Source: Diabrotica undecimpunctata
Lineage: Eukaryota > Arthropoda > Insecta > Coleoptera > Chrysomelidae
Direction: 5' to 3'
Assembly (NCBI RefSeq): GCF_040954645.1
Contig: NC_092809.1
Coordinates: 130,003,914 to 130,067,913, forward strand
Length of the DNA stretch: 64,000 nt
This document shows positions 42,777 through 53,099 of the stretch, in pieces. The first letter of the stretch is position 1, and each line of letters opens with the position of its first letter. Both the position numbers and the translations under genes were made by a program. Under the pieces are notes generated by a model that was given only the letters and a program-made list of their open reading frames with translations, did no database searches and was not told the DNA's origin.

Positions 42777-44400
42777 TCAAAGTTTTTCAGAATCATCTTC
42801 ACGTTCTGCAGTTGGCCATGTAAATAAGGAATCATAAAATATCTTGCATCCAGGAATGTTCTCATCCAAGTAGGGTGCAAATTTCAATAGATGTTCTAAT
42901 TTCTTTTTCTTAATCGGAACTCTGACTTGAGGATAGGCCAAGTTAACAGGTAGTGACTCTACTTTGGTGCGTGTAGAAACATCAAATATATAGTGAACAA
43001 TTCCATCAATAAATTCATGAGCAACAATTTGACCTTTTGCCTGAGAGTTACCAGAAAAGTGCATGAACTTGTTGATAGAAAAAGAAACTTTTTGTTCTTT
43101 GAGAATATGCCTACCTAGTAATCCGTGTGATAAAACATTTCTTTTGTAATATCTAGTCCACCAACCAGGACTTATAATCTTTGATAATACTATTATCATT
43201 ATCGATCAGATGTAGAGTGAAACTTCTTTTAGTACTAGCAGTTATAATGCGTTCTACATACCCTTTTAATGTGTAAATCCTATCAGCCTTTTTTCTTTTT
43301 GCTAGAGCAAAGTTACGGTCACATGGCATGAACGAGTGACCACGAATAGGGTAGTACTGGTTCACCGTTTCAAATCTTCTGAGGTCTTTTAAGGCTCTGG
43401 CAAACCTTAAAACTGTGTGGTTTTTGTTTTAACCTCCAGCTCCATCAGAGAAAATGTGAAAGTGTCTCACTTCCTCAGATACATATGTTTTAATATCATC
43501 CATTATGAACGAATACACCTCGTTAGGGCTCTTTTTGACTAATCCTTCGTGATATATGTAGAAGTAGCTTTTACCGGTTTTAATATTATGTATGTTAAAC
43601 ATACTGACTGTAAGTTGAATTAGGTAAAATGTATCTTGGATAGGTGTTACTGGTAGAAATAGATTTTGCGTATAGTCAATGCATACTCCTCCTACCGATG
43701 GATCCACTTTGGTAAGGTCCTCTAACTCATTCATTTTAGTAAAAAACTTTTTTGATCGACGTACTTGCACCATCTTCTCAGCTATTGCTACCCTCTTAGC
43801 ATTATCATTCAAATATTGGGATTTTATTTTTAAATCTAGTTCTTCGTATTTGCTTCAGGTCGGAGACCTGCCGAAGCGTAACTGATAGAAGTCGGTGAAG
43901 ACAGCTCTATAAAATCCATATTTAACTGGGACATCTGGAAATTTTTCCGAAAATAACGAATGCATTATTTTTATATTTAGTTTTTCGTTCAAATATTTCA
44001 CTTCGCGTCCAGTGTAGTGTGCTAGTTTGACAGGAAATGACTCAATATAGGCTTTTATACTATTGACTATTTCAGGTTTTGCATTATCTGGTTTTTGTTT
44101 ATCTCTCATGTCAACAGGTACTTGTCCTTTTTCTAAAAGCTGTATCAACCGACCTACTCTGTGTTTCTGCATTTCTGCAGATTTACAAACAAAATAAACT
44201 CCGGTCACTCTGTATGAAAATGAGTGTTTATGTGGTTTTCTCCTGTTATCTTCAGTGTTTTGTCTAGGATGCCGTCGGCCAACTGTCAATATTTCAATAA
44301 GGGACTGAAGATAAGCGTCTTGAGCATTTTTGTTTTCTAATTTATAAATCACAAGAAAGCATTTCCTCTTACATCTACAATGTAATAAGTCTAGTAAGAA
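42777..44400 (-). pseudogene. Second DUF7869-like protein, two stops and one frameshift
   Basis: Minus strand, almost complete, about 535 codons. It begins in LHCRCKRKCFLVIYKLENK (Cys motif, at about 44395; no upstream Met seen, so perhaps an internal exon), then NAQDAYLQSLIEI, RVTGVYFVCKSAEMQ, PVDMRDKQKPDNAKPE, ESFPVKLAHYTGREVKYL and VKYGFYRAVFTDF. A TGA at 43857-43855 stands where Cys is expected (FG-P-T-stop-SKYEEL). A TAA at 43431-43429 replaces Gln in HIFSDGAGG-Q-NKNHTV, the best conserved block. A single-base shift at about 43165 precedes WWTRYYKRNVLSHGLLG. The C-terminus has RVPIKKKKLEHLLKFAPYL and DSLFTWPTAEREDD. Only three lesions, so it died recently. Confidence 0.78.
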
Positions 44401-44918
44401 TTAAATATTTAACAAAATTTGAGGTTATAACAACATATCTTCATGGTTCTCCAATCATTTTGCTTGGAATATTACGACTTTTATAATCAGTATACTGTTG
44501 TCCAAATTGTCTTGCTTTTTAATTGATAACAACCTTCCAACACTATGAATTTCGCCTTTTTTTAATTTTTAATTCAAGATTATTATATTGTACACCTTCC
44601 ATAGTGACAAATGTATATTGGGACGAATAGACATGCGTTTCAGCTTTTGTAGAAAACCAGCACTTATCCGGTTTTTCCACAATACCATAATTTCTAATAC
44701 ACATAAAAGCATTATTAGTATAAGGGTATCTCCGGTTTCTATACAAAACAACGCGTCTTTATACTTATAATGGATTTCTGACAAAATGTCAAAAATGCCT
44801 ATTTATGGACGTATCCGCTTTCTCTTCTCACCGATTCAATTAAAATAATACAGTCAAGTAAAGCAAATCAATATTTATAAGTCAAATCTCACATATATGT
44901 ATTATACTTTATTTAATT
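44401..44918 (-). other. Unrecognised frames upstream of the DUF7869-like pseudogene
   Basis: Overlapping minus-strand frames at 44784-44543 (for example NNAFMCIRNYGIVEKPDKCW and SSQYTFVTMEGVQYNNLEL) look protein-like but match no family I can name. They could belong to the same transposon as the Cys-rich piece at 45152 or be chance frames. Confidence 0.35.
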
Positions 44919-45152
44919 TCAAACTTCATTGTCGCCATTCGTGTCGCTTCTTTCACCATCTTCTTCGTCATCTTCTATTATTGGAGTACTATTACTCCAA
45001 TTATCACCAGAACAACCAGAGCAAGTTTGGTTACAAAATGAATCCAGTTTTCTGCAGCTACATGAGACACCGCAACCTTTCTTGTAGTGACAAAATATAA
45101 TTTTTAAAAGTTCTTCAGGAGCAGGCGACTCTTTTATTTTTAATGGAAGCAT
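44919..45152 (-). pseudogene. Cys-rich C-terminal domain of a transposon-type protein
   Basis: 77 codons with LLKIIFCHYKKGCGVSCSCR, then LDSFCNQTCSGCSGDNW and an acidic end. Cysteine pattern C-x5-C-x3-C-x-C-x6-C-x3-C-x2-C. Similar Cys-rich C-termini (after a PAPEELLK-type motif) occur on many uncharacterised, transposon-like insect proteins. The in-frame sequence upstream (GGGFQK) is preceded by a stop, so the rest of the protein is lost. Confidence 0.5.
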
Positions 45153-46463
45153 CTTTTGAAAACCACCCCCAGTCAGTTAGATGAATACTGTGGTTTCCAA
45201 GCCACTGTTGGACCTAAAGTCCTTTTTGAGTGCTCATCTAAAGCATCTGCTCATCTCATCTAAAGTGATGACAACTTGACGGCGCTATTTTTCGTAATAT
45301 TTTTAGTAATGACTCGTAGCGCATTCGCTTAAGTAAAACTTTTAAGTCTTCACCTTTTTTCAGTTTATTGAACTTGTTAACAGTTCCGTATAATAAAATG
45401 GCATAGTATGGATTTTCTCCCTATTTTTTCCAAAAAAATTTATTGGTTTTTTAACCATAATTTTTTTATTTTTACTTTATAAAGTTCTGTACCTACAAAA
45501 AGTATTTTGTAGGTTTTTATAAAAAATGTTTAATATTAAATCCTTTTATAACCCTCAGTTTCAAAAAGGGCTGACGTTGAAAGGGATGGTAAAGGTAGGT
45601 TTTGCATGTTAGAATAAGTTTAAATTGGCAATATCTCACTTAATTTTTGCAGTACAAAAAATTTTCGGACACTAAATTCTTGGAAATTGAAAGAGCTACA
45701 ATTTTATATATAAACTTTTTTTTGTATCTCTAATGCTAATCGTTCTATTTTGAAGAAAACGACATTTTTTACAAAAACTACAAAAATTCTTTTACTCAAA
45801 CAAATAAACTTTTAACTCAATTTCTTTTAAAACCAATCATTATAAGTCGGTCAAACTTAGATTGCATTAATAATACATAATTAAAGAAGACTGAACCAAG
45901 ATAACGACTAATTTTAATTAGGGTGGTAATTAGGGGGTTGTTTCCGCTCACTTTCTCGCTGAAAAAAAGGGTCTGACTTTTTTTTCATCATGTCACTCAA
46001 TTTTTCTGCTAGATACTTTATTTTTAAAGATAAGTCTTTTTAAATACTTTAAATCAGTTTTTATAAGTTATCCTTGAAAATGAGGTTTCCCGTCATTTGA
46101 CTTTAAAACTCCAAAATTTAGCATTCGACGAAGAAGAGCTAACCCATAATAAAGAATAGTTCGCTTAATATTAGTCTTAAAGAAAATTTAAAACAAACAA
46201 TGTGTTTATTTTTTTAAAAGGTACATTTTTGTTATTTACAGCTTTTTTGATAAAACGAATAATTTTTGAGTTATTAGCAGAAAACTGATTAAAAACATTG
46301 ATTTTTTCGATATAAATTTAACTCTCAATAACGAATAAATCAAAAACTATGAATTTTATCAAAAAAATGTCTAAAACATTTTTTACTTAGAATTGATTCT
46401 TCTACCATTTTTTGCAGTCAAAATATAATAAAAAAATTCTACTCCCAAGGTAAGGTGGCAACT
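45153..46463. other. No gene recognised
   Basis: AT-rich, 1.3 kb. TTTACTTAAGCGAATGCGC on the minus strand at about 45320 resembles the subterminal motif of the 33867-40373 element. 45475-45525 can fold (TTTATAAA and CCTACAAAA arms). A LINE or MITE origin of the 45900-46400 part is likely from its similarity in style to 41022-41400, but I cannot show it. Confidence 0.4.
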
Positions 46464-46635
46464 CAGTAGCGCACCTAGAATTTGCCCCTGGGGGGGGGGG
46501 GTTGTGGTTGGTCACCGAAATTTTTTTATCATGTTACCTTCATTTTGAGTCCTTAAAATGTGTGAGTAACAGTGTTGGAATAGGGCCCTGGGAGGGGGGT
46601 TTTAATCCCCAAAACCCCCCCTGGGTGCGCCACTG
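46464..46635. mobile_element. hAT-type MITE with 8-bp TSD
   Basis: 172 bp flanked by a perfect 8-bp duplication, TGGCAACT (46456-46463 and 46636-46643), the size made by hAT transposases. Ends: left CAGTAGCGCACCTAG, right inwards CAGTGGCGCACCCAG (13 of 15 matching). A run of twelve or more G lies near the left end and CCCCCC blocks near the right. No coding potential. Confidence 0.9.
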
Positions 46636-46649
46636 TGGCAACTACCCCA

Positions 46650-47590
46650 TGTACTCCAGTCGTCAGAGAGGAAAATGCCACTGACTCTCTAAAAATCATA
46701 CGAACAAGGTGAATATTGCCGAGAATAAAATTTTGGGACTTCAAAAAAGATACAAAGAAGTTTACCCCGGGCTTCCCCCTAAAACTCCCCCTCGCAGGGA
46801 GGTAAAAACGCAAAAAATTCGATTTACACAGAATCTGTACACCGTAGAAAAAAATATTTCAAATAAAAAATGTAGCTGAGATAATATTAAATAAAAAATT
46901 TTTATAAGCATTTTTTGTGTAAAAGGAACCGTTCTCTTAGAAACAACGCTGGAACCGACCGTCGATTTTGCATGTCAGTTACGCGCGCGAAATCAATGTT
47001 CAATAAAATTTGTATCAGCTCGACGGTAAAGAGTTCAGCTTTCGTACTCAGTTTTTGTGTTTTGTCGCAAATTAACTCAGATTTTATACAGGGGTTAAAC
47101 AAATAAACGTGGCGCAATTTTTGCAATTTTTAGGATTCTCACGAGATCAATACAATCTATCCCTTTCATTGTTTGGTCACTATGAAGTTTCGATTACTAG
47201 AGCCTAGCCTTTAAAACCTATAGTATGAAATTTTAGTTTTGAGTTTTAGCAACAAATATGAGGCATTTGAAATATGCTTAAAAAACGCTGGATTTAAATT
47301 TAAATTTGTTTCTAAGAGAACGATTCATTCTACACAAAAAATGCTTATAAACATTTTTGTACAAAATTATCTCAGCTACATTTTTTATTTAAAAGATTTT
47401 TTTTCTGCGGTGTACAGATTCTTGATAAATTGATTTTTTTGCGTTTTTACTCCCCTGCGAGGGGGGTTTTAGGAGGAAGCCCGGCGGAAGGAGTGGCAAC
47501 TTTTTTTTGTTGTCCCAAAATTGACATTATCAGCAAAATTTAGCTTGTTCGTATCGTTTTTAGAGATCAGATCTCTGGCGACTGGACTAA
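46650..47590. mobile_element. Long inverted-repeat (fold-back) element IR
   Basis: Two arms of about 300 bp, 46654-46950 and 47270-47590, are inverted copies with small indels. Shared blocks on both arms include CCAGTCG-CAGAGA, CTCTAAAAA-ATACGAACAAG, GCTTCC-CCTAAAAC-CCCC, ATCTGTACACCG-AG, AAATGTAGCTGAGATAA, TATAAGCATTTTTTGTGTA and GTTCTCTTAGAAACAA. The middle (46950-47270) contains TTTCATTG-TTGGTCACTATG, also found in the partial copy at 40575-41000. No open frame. It could be a foldback transposon or a large MITE. Confidence 0.75.
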
Positions 47591-48429
47591 ATCAGTATAA
47601 TCCAACCCCATATTTTCTTTTATTATTTATTTTTAGATTGCATTTGATTAAATGAATTGCAAATTAGCTTTAGTCTTTCAGTTTGGTTTCTCTAGCATCT
47701 GATTACTGATAACTGTATATAAACACAGTTATGTAGTTACTCCACGTCTTCCATCTACACTGTTGCTTTTTTTAAAGATCTCTACTAATTTTGAATAAAA
47801 TTCTTTATTCTTTATTATTTGTAGACTGCAACCAATAAGAACCAACTGTATATAGCGTTATCTAAACGAGTAAAAATATAATTTTATCAAATTAACACTA
47901 CCGAGACGTAGTTTCGTTCTCGATAATAAAAAGTAAAAGAAAAACCTTTAATCAAATTTCAAAATTAAAAATGCGATATGCAGCAGCTCTGTTTTAAATT
48001 TATGTGCAAATAAAAATGGTACACGTGCTAGAAAATTCGTTTTCTTTTTCATCCAGGTCTAAGGTTAATGTAAATTTTTCAATTACTCTTAGATTAGAAA
48101 ACGTGTTTCAGTTAAAAATTCAGATTTAGAATCTGTGAATGAGATGCCCAATTTTTGAGGAAGTCGATGATAGCTTCCACCGATTTCTATGGATAATCAC
48201 GAGGACTAAAGGACATTATATAATATCCAAGAACTGAATAACAATTAATTTTTATTTAATCGATACATCTACTCGCCAGTGTAATATTTCATACATTTCA
48301 TACAGTGCAATCATTTATACATGTGTACTAAACCGCCTTCAATGAAAATTTCATCTATAAAAGGTGGTACTGGAATATGTGAAAGAGAAGAAATGAATTC
48401 GTGTTATGTATTTACTTTTAAACCAAGTG
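47591..48429. other. No gene recognised
   Basis: AT-rich sequence with no convincing frame and no recognisable repeat. Confidence 0.4.
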
Positions 48430-49290
48430 TCATCTCTGGCTATGTCAAAAACTAGTTATCTTAAAATTGTACTTAAAATAATTAAATCGATGATCTCTTT
48501 CCTAGTGGGTCGTCCGGTTCGGACACTCTGCCACTTTGAATCCTCAATCACGTGTCGTGATTTTTTCCATCTTTCTCTATCTTTTACGACTCTGAAGCAA
48601 TGATTTAGTGAGTCTGTTATGGTCTGGTCCAGATATCTTGTTGGTGTTATTCTCAGGGCTCTTGCTACTTGCACCGCTTCCTACACTGTCAGCTTCTCAA
48701 GATCACGTCTATGCACCATATGACCAAAGTAAGCGGTGATTTATTCGCGGTAATAACAGCGGTAACGTACAGCTGTCTTAGGATCGAGTCGGTTCTTCTT
48801 GCGGTCTAGGATATTCGCCACATTCTTCGGCAGCAAAACAAGCCTCATCGTAGTATGAATAATGATGTTGTGACTTTTCCATATTTTGGGAAGCTTTGTC
48901 ATTATTCCCTCGTCCATTGCTGATCATCTTTTGATTTCTTGGGTGAATCCTCCAGAACTCTTTATGAGGGTCCCAGATATACAAATTGATTCACCATTTC
49001 GATGTCATTGATTTTGAAAATTTCTAGCTAGACATTTTTTCTTCTATCTATGATCCTAATTTATGTTATTGATTAATAAATGGACAGCTCTGCTTCAAAA
49101 CTCACTCGTTCTACTCGCTCTAGCAACTGTAGCATCTGCGTATTTTAAGTTGTTGATCCTTCTCCTGCCAATCCCGTTTCGAGATTGCGTTTCGCGTAAT
49201 GGCTTTTTTATAGATTTTAAACAGGGGGCTTATTATATAGCATTGCCTTACTCCCTTACCAAACCTAAACGGTTTTGATAGTTCCCCATG
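48430..49290 (-). pseudogene. Non-LTR RT and C-terminal relic
   Basis: Minus strand, broken frames. 49270-49080: KGVRQCYIISPLFKIYKKAI (RT motif B region, RQG changed to RQC) and a decayed LKYADATVARA (motif C with YADA for YADD). 48760-48456: ITAYFGHMVHRRDLEKLTV, then ITPTRYLDQTITDSLNHCF and RVVKDRERWKK,the post-RT region of an insect LINE. The second catalytic Asp of RT is lost. 49010-48780 between them is unassigned. Confidence 0.65.
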
Positions 49291-49401
49291 TACACTCACC
49301 TTTGCTTTGCTGAGTTTTCTAAGTACAGTAGTTCAGCGGTTCTCTAGTAATTCGGGTAGCACCCATTCCATCCAGAAATTTCTACATTTTGTTATATCTG
49401 T

Positions 49402-49467
49402 CATTTTTGTCGGCAACAGGAGAGAGAATAAATGAGAGAATTCTCTCTCCTGTTGCCGACAAAAATG
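49402..49467. repeat. Perfect 28-bp hairpin
   Basis: 49402-49429 is an exact inverted copy of 49440-49467 with a 10-nt loop, AAATGAGAGA. The arm begins CATTTTTGTCGGCAACAGGA. It sits in gene-free sequence with no flanking transposon terminus that I can see. A hairpin this perfect is either very young or functional. Confidence 0.95.
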
Positions 49468-50440
49468 TTGTTTCGACTATTTTAAATAATTTTCAACTAT
49501 TTGTCTTTGTTTAGTCTAGTGTTATGTTCAACTTTATGTTTAATTTTATGTTTATGACATTCTGGGATTATTGGATAGCCCGAAATTGATGAAATGCCTC
49601 TGAAGATACTCTAGTGAGCGAAAGTACTTGGGCAAGATTTAATTAATAAAACTCTGCTCGATATCTGCCTCTATTTTATCAAAGTTTATTTTATATTCGA
49701 CAAGAATTTTTTTTAAATAACTATATGAGGTTACCAGTATTAGTTCCGAACAGGAAGATCAACAACAGATCAGATATTTACTACTTGAAAATTATTATAA
49801 ATACGAGATTTCTGTGCATCATTATTTATAAATCAGAGGTAGGCGTATGATCGAGCACCGATTCCTGATACGGTTACATTATTTTTGTTTCCTGACTGCA
49901 AGGCATTGTTGTTAGATATGCAAACTTCGTATTTTTCTGCTACTAAAACTTTAGTTAATCATTGTGTATCAAAGTTTTGAAAACAACTAACCAGAGATGA
50001 TACGCATACGGAGACATATGTAGCGCATCACGTGTATTGCAACAGAGATCCATAAAATACAGAACAAATGCATCAGCGTTTTAATCTAGCGTACATACAA
50101 TAGTTAAGAGATTTACCATGTAAATAGTTAAGTTGTTTTTATGGTTTACGTACATTATAAAAACAATATCCAAGTGCATTAACTTGTATCAAAAATAAAA
50201 GCAAATACGTAAATCTGACAAGACGTTAAAAGCAGTTTATAATAATTAGATACATAAGTAAGAATTTGTCGATATAGAAAACATGGATCTGAGATCAAGT
50301 CGTACAAATAAAACACTTAAAGCGAAGCAAACACAATAAACAAAGTACAAGATATAAGGTACAATGAATAAGACAACATTCAATTATCAAATAACAAACA
50401 GAAAGTAATTAACTGAAAAGAAAAGAGAAAGGTAGGTTAT
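49468..50440. other. No gene recognised
   Basis: About 970 bp of AT-rich sequence, without open frames of note. I looked for tRNA-type cloverleaf and box sequences here and found none that I trust. Confidence 0.45.
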
Positions 50441-50464
50441 GTTAGGTTAGGTTAGGTTAGGTTA
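50441..50464. repeat. Interstitial (GTTAG)n / TTAGG-type repeat
   Basis: Four to five tandem copies of TTAGG in GTTAGGTTAGGTTAGGTTAG. TTAGG is the common insect telomere unit, but short internal GTTAG arrays are widespread in arthropod genomes and need not be telomere-derived. Confidence 0.85.
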
Positions 50465-50479
50465 AGAACCGATCTTGAC

Positions 50480-50695
50480 ATAGATATATAATACAAATAG
50501 ACTGCGTTGCAATACTACGGCGCGAGTGCGACAGAGAAAACTCACAGTAGTCTCTACATCTCTTTCTAATGGGCCGAATTCTTTGATTACGTGATCTAAA
50601 TGACCAATGGGAAGGTCACGTGGTCGATAAACCCGATCCATTAGAAAAAGATTCAGGGACTGCTATCGATCAGTATATTTGTATTATATGTCTAT
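50480..50695. mobile_element. Palindromic MITE
   Basis: 216 bp with TIRs of 25 bp that match at 23 positions (left ATAGATATATAATACAAATA, right inwards ATAGACATATAATACAAATA). Further inverted pairs occur inside: TTTCTAATGG with CCATTAGAAA, and GATTACGTGATC with GTCACGTGGTC, so the whole unit can fold. No coding potential. The superfamily is undecided because no clear TSD is visible in TA-rich flanks. Confidence 0.75.
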
Positions 50696-50699
50696 AGAT

Positions 50700-51480
50700 G
50701 TTGAAATAAAGCAAAGGTGGTATTAGCATTTAAGAAAGTTGCTAAAAGAAGAACACCAGAGGAGAGACAAAGGATGAGGGATCTCAAATGAGAATGTAAT
50801 ACCGGGGATAGTAAGAGGTGAGATAGTCGAGTCGTTAAATAGGAGAAGAATGGTAAGGCAGTAGGACCTGATAGAATACCTGTTGAGGTTTGGAAGGCTC
50901 TAGGAGATGAAGCGACTGATATTTTGTGGCAAATGATGAGTAGGATATATGAAGAAGAACTCCATCCAAATAAATAGAGAGAGAGTGTGTGTGAGGGTAT
51001 CATTGGATAAAGATAACCGGGACATTCAAGACTGTAACAACTGTAGACGGATTAAGTTAATTTAATATAGGAGATAATTTGGGAGAGATTGGAGAACAGT
51101 TTGGGTTTATGCCAGGGAGAAGGCCAACGGAAATGCCTTGTTTGCTTTGAGACAGTTTGCAGAGAAATATGGCGAGAAAAAAAGGGATAATTTGTTATTT
51201 ATAAATATTGAGAAAGCATACGACACAGTCTTAAGAAAAGAGCTATGGAGATGTATGAGAGAGGATTTGCGTTTTCCAGTGACAGTTGGTTTCCACCAAG
51301 GTCCTTCACTGAGTCCCTACCTGTTTATTCTTGTTATCGATGTACTGACAGAAACAGGAAGGGAGGAGGCTCCTTGGTCAATGCTTTTTCGACTAACTAA
51401 AACATGTTTATTAAAAGAAATATGGAAGCTTATACATTTAATGTACATACAGTGTGTAAATAACAACATAAACATTATAC
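50700..51480 (+). pseudogene. Non-LTR reverse transcriptase relic
   Basis: Plus strand in several frames. RMGKAVGPDRIPVEVWKALG, then ILWQMMSRIYEEELHP (fingers), a decayed middle with CQGEGQRKCL-type sequence, then LFINIEKAYDTVLRKELWRC (motif A), directly joined to FPVTVGFHQGPSLSPYLFIL (motif B) and VIDVLTETGREEAPWSMLF. The stretch between motif A and motif B is deleted, and motif C (ADD) is lost. A clade different from LINE-A to LINE-E. Confidence 0.75.
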
Positions 51481-51546
51481 GTACTAATAACTAAATGCCG
51501 TAACTAATGTAGAATAATTATGGACGTATGTAAATACATACTGTGC

Positions 51547-52229
51547 TCAAACTTTGAAGAAATCTTTGATTGTCTTTTGCTTTTTCTTGTTTCGATAGTC
51601 TGTCATTGTTTGTTCTTGTATCTCCTTTAACAACAAAATTTTTTCAAAAGCTCTTCCCTCGTACCAACTCATCACAATGTTGGCAGCCAATATAGCATCA
51701 TCACAGTTGACGGTGAAAGATTTTTCATCCTGTGCTTCCTGGGTCACCTGTTCATCAGATTCATCTGTTAAGTCAGTATTGAGATTTTCATCTAAAATCC
51801 ACTCTTGTAAAGCTTCTCTTGGTTCTGATGAATTAGTCATACCATTGCAAATTTGAACAGCAGCATCTAGTACAACTTGCACAGGTTGGTCATTGGACTC
51901 CTTGTTAACTTCTATTAAAAGAAGTGGGTTGTTGGGCCAAATATTCTTCCACGATTCAATCAGTGTAGAAGGCTTGACTTGCTGACAGGCAAACGCAGCA
52001 TTGATAATCGCATCTTTGATGTTAAAGTTTTTCAAAATTGGAGTGATGTCAGCATTAGGTTGACTTATCATATCCACCAGGAGTTGTTTCTTGTAGTGTG
52101 CCTTGAGAGTTTTAATAACGTTTTGATCCATGGCTGAATCAATGCAGTAGTATTTTTAGGTAAGTACATTGCCTCGACATATCCATTGGCAGTTTTGATT
52201 TTTAATTCGTCCTTTTCAATTATAACATA

Positions 52230-52230
<1 letters not shown>
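51547..52230 (-). CDS. Tigger/jerky-type transposase, C-terminal half (truncated)
   Basis: Open minus-strand frame. It continues upstream of the first Met (52131) as DELKIKTANGYVEAMYLPKN followed by TTALIQPMDQNVIKTLKAHY, the classic end of the DDE domain in Tigger/jerky proteins. It is then cut by a TA repeat at 52233, so residues before that are lost. Next: NIKDAIINAAFACQQVKPST, LIESWKNIWP, and an acidic segment. The very end, KKQKTIKDFFKV, contains QKTIKDFF, a textbook PCNA-interacting box (QxxIxxFF). No stop in about 225 codons. It cannot be active without its N-terminal DNA-binding and catalytic parts. Confidence 0.82.

Positions 52231-52232
<2 letters not shown>

Positions 52233-52280
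<48 letters not shown>
52233..52280. repeat. (TA)n microsatellite at a gene break
   Basis: About 48 bp of TA repeat that interrupts the Tigger-type reading frame. Nothing homologous to the missing N-terminal half is found on the far side. Confidence 0.95.
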
Positions 52281-52283
<3 letters not shown>

Positions 52284-53013
52284 AAAAATCACAATAGGGA
52301 TTTATGCAAATCATTGCTGTTTTTACCTCGAGAAAATGCATATCACCTGCGTTATGACTAATGAAATCACAAAAGTTTTAAAAATTTAATTTAATTTAAG
52401 TCTCAGGGTCACGGTTGGCTTATCTATTGTAGAAATAATAACATGACGTGTTTTAATCATTTTGATTAAATTAAAAACTATTGGAATGTTCGGTAGGCGG
52501 TTTAATTATTGATAAGATGTTTTCTCGAAAATACGAGTATGATGATCAATAATTTTTATCGGTTTAAAAATTAAAATAAACCGAAACTAAGACAAAATTA
52601 AATAAACTCAAAATATGTTCTTTCTTCTTTCTTGTGGTGCTGTATTCGCTAAACATGAGTTAGATAGTATTTTGGTGATCATTACTTTTTTACACTGTCT
52701 CAGATTATAAGGCACTATGTTCTTCTTCTTTCTACGCCCTCTTCCGAATATTTTTGCTTGTTTCACTAGATGTAACAAGCTGCACTATTACATCTTATTC
52801 GTCTTATTACATCTCAAAATCGTTTTGAAAGAAAATTTCAAAAATTCGTTTTTACACCGAAAATTCTTTTCTGGTTTTAATGGTTTTTACTATTATATAG
52901 CGATTATATATTCCGATAAGCACGGAATATACATGCAAACAAAATTACTTAAAGATCTAATTAAGATTTGTTAATGACTCAACGGTAATCCATGTCTTAG
53001 ACCATGTTTTATA
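52281..53013. other. No gene recognised
   Basis: AT-rich. The plus-strand frame at 52717-52974 is Phe-rich and not convincing. Confidence 0.4.
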
Positions 53014-53097
53014 GCAGGGATAGACAAATTTTTCGGACGGCGGACCATTTTCAAAATAAAATTTTGAACATTTTGAATAAAGACCACACATAACACT
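53014..53097. mobile_element. Possible hAT terminus
   Basis: The string CAGGGATAGACAAATTTTTC, followed by GGACGGCGGACC, resembles the start of many hAT elements (CAGGGGT--ACAAA-TTTTT--GGCGG). There is no matching opposite end in the window; the sequence stops at the LINE fragment that starts at about 53100. Low confidence. Confidence 0.3.
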
Positions 53098-53099
53098 GT

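Noticed and set aside
49402..49467. Perfect hairpin as a microRNA gene
   Set aside because: Perfect pairing without bulges is not typical of animal pre-miRNAs; kept only as an unexplained hairpin.
50441..50464. Telomere or former chromosome end
   Set aside because: Only four to five repeat units, and short GTTAG arrays are common inside arthropod chromosomes.
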